64,000 nucleotides of DNA from Desulfovibrio oxyclinae DSM 11498 (lineage in GTDB: Bacteria > Desulfobacterota > Desulfovibrionia > Desulfovibrionales > Desulfovibrionaceae): positions 89,879-153,878 of the forward strand of contig NZ_AQXE01000009.1 in assembly GCF_000375485.1 (NCBI RefSeq), in the 5' to 3' direction. Shown here in pieces: positions 63,994-64,000 of the stretch (position 1 is the first letter of the stretch; each line of letters begins with the position of its first letter). The position numbers were made by a program, and so were the translations under genes. Below the pieces are notes generated by a model. The model saw only the letters and a list, made by a program, of their open reading frames with translations, had not been told where the DNA came from and ran no database searches.

Positions 63994-64000
63994 ATAAGCA

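Overview
The window reads as a chromosome segment of a Desulfovibrio-type sulfate reducer (Desulfovibrionaceae, for example Desulfovibrio or Pseudodesulfovibrio). The inference rests on gene content (a 2-oxoacid:ferredoxin oxidoreductase with a fused gamma-alpha subunit, ferritins, a selenium-type YedF, an approximately 1200-residue PEP synthase-like protein, pyruvate carboxylase, a minimal SufCB pair, several small families common in this group), on the tmRNA tag ANDYEYAMAA, and on moderately GC-rich coding sequence. No 16S rRNA is present, so the genus is not certain.

Layout. 1-6.3 kb: 5' part of an inositol monophosphatase gene, a small Cys-rich protein, a large uncharacterised protein, gcvT, ettA and a conserved hypothetical. 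6.3-10.3 kb (minus strand): ferritin, ferritin-like protein, korA, korB and a DsrE-like protein, apparently one redox/iron cluster. 10.5-21 kb is housekeeping and envelope: an acyltransferase, yedF, an rRNA pseudouridine synthase, lolA, ftsK, efp, aroQ, engB, lptG-lptF, uppP, then tRNA-Met and the tmRNA gene ssrA.

21.7-28.9 kb is an AT-richer genomic island inserted at the 3' end of ssrA. It carries a tyrosine integrase, a serine recombinase, a Bro-N antirepressor-like protein, small phage-like proteins and a small lipoprotein, but no capsid or replication gene. It is bounded by a direct repeat of about 164 bp that covers the ssrA 3' end, the ssrA terminator and the first codons of the integrase, which suggests layered integration of related elements. 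About 1 kb in its centre appears non-coding and is full of direct repeats, palindromes and tandem 13-mers.

29-42 kb: a methyltransferase, a DUF4197 protein, a PagL-like lipid A deacylase, Hsp20, a hybrid sensor kinase divergent from a substrate-binding lipoprotein, an NAD-binding protein, and a motility block (motA, two motB-like genes, fapA, a 59-aa membrane peptide, and a flaG-like gene behind a sigma-28-type promoter). 42-58 kb is central carbon metabolism: a DsbA-like lipoprotein, the PEP synthase-like protein, pyruvate carboxylase with biotin ligase next to it, CCA transferase, a DHH phosphoesterase, a SucC-SucD fusion, a glycosyltransferase and an Smr protein. 58-64 kb: sufC-sufB, a long palindromic repeat, a DUF457-like membrane protein, cheW, a chemoreceptor and tRNA-Pro(GGG).

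The most interesting signals are the layered ssrA island and its repeat-rich core, a hairpin that buries the Shine-Dalgarno sequence of the gene at 41316, two perfect hairpins of 24-26 bp, a zinc-ribbon tail on pyruvate carboxylase, and a small membrane-protein gene at 40311-40490. No CRISPR array and no recognisable defence system were seen.
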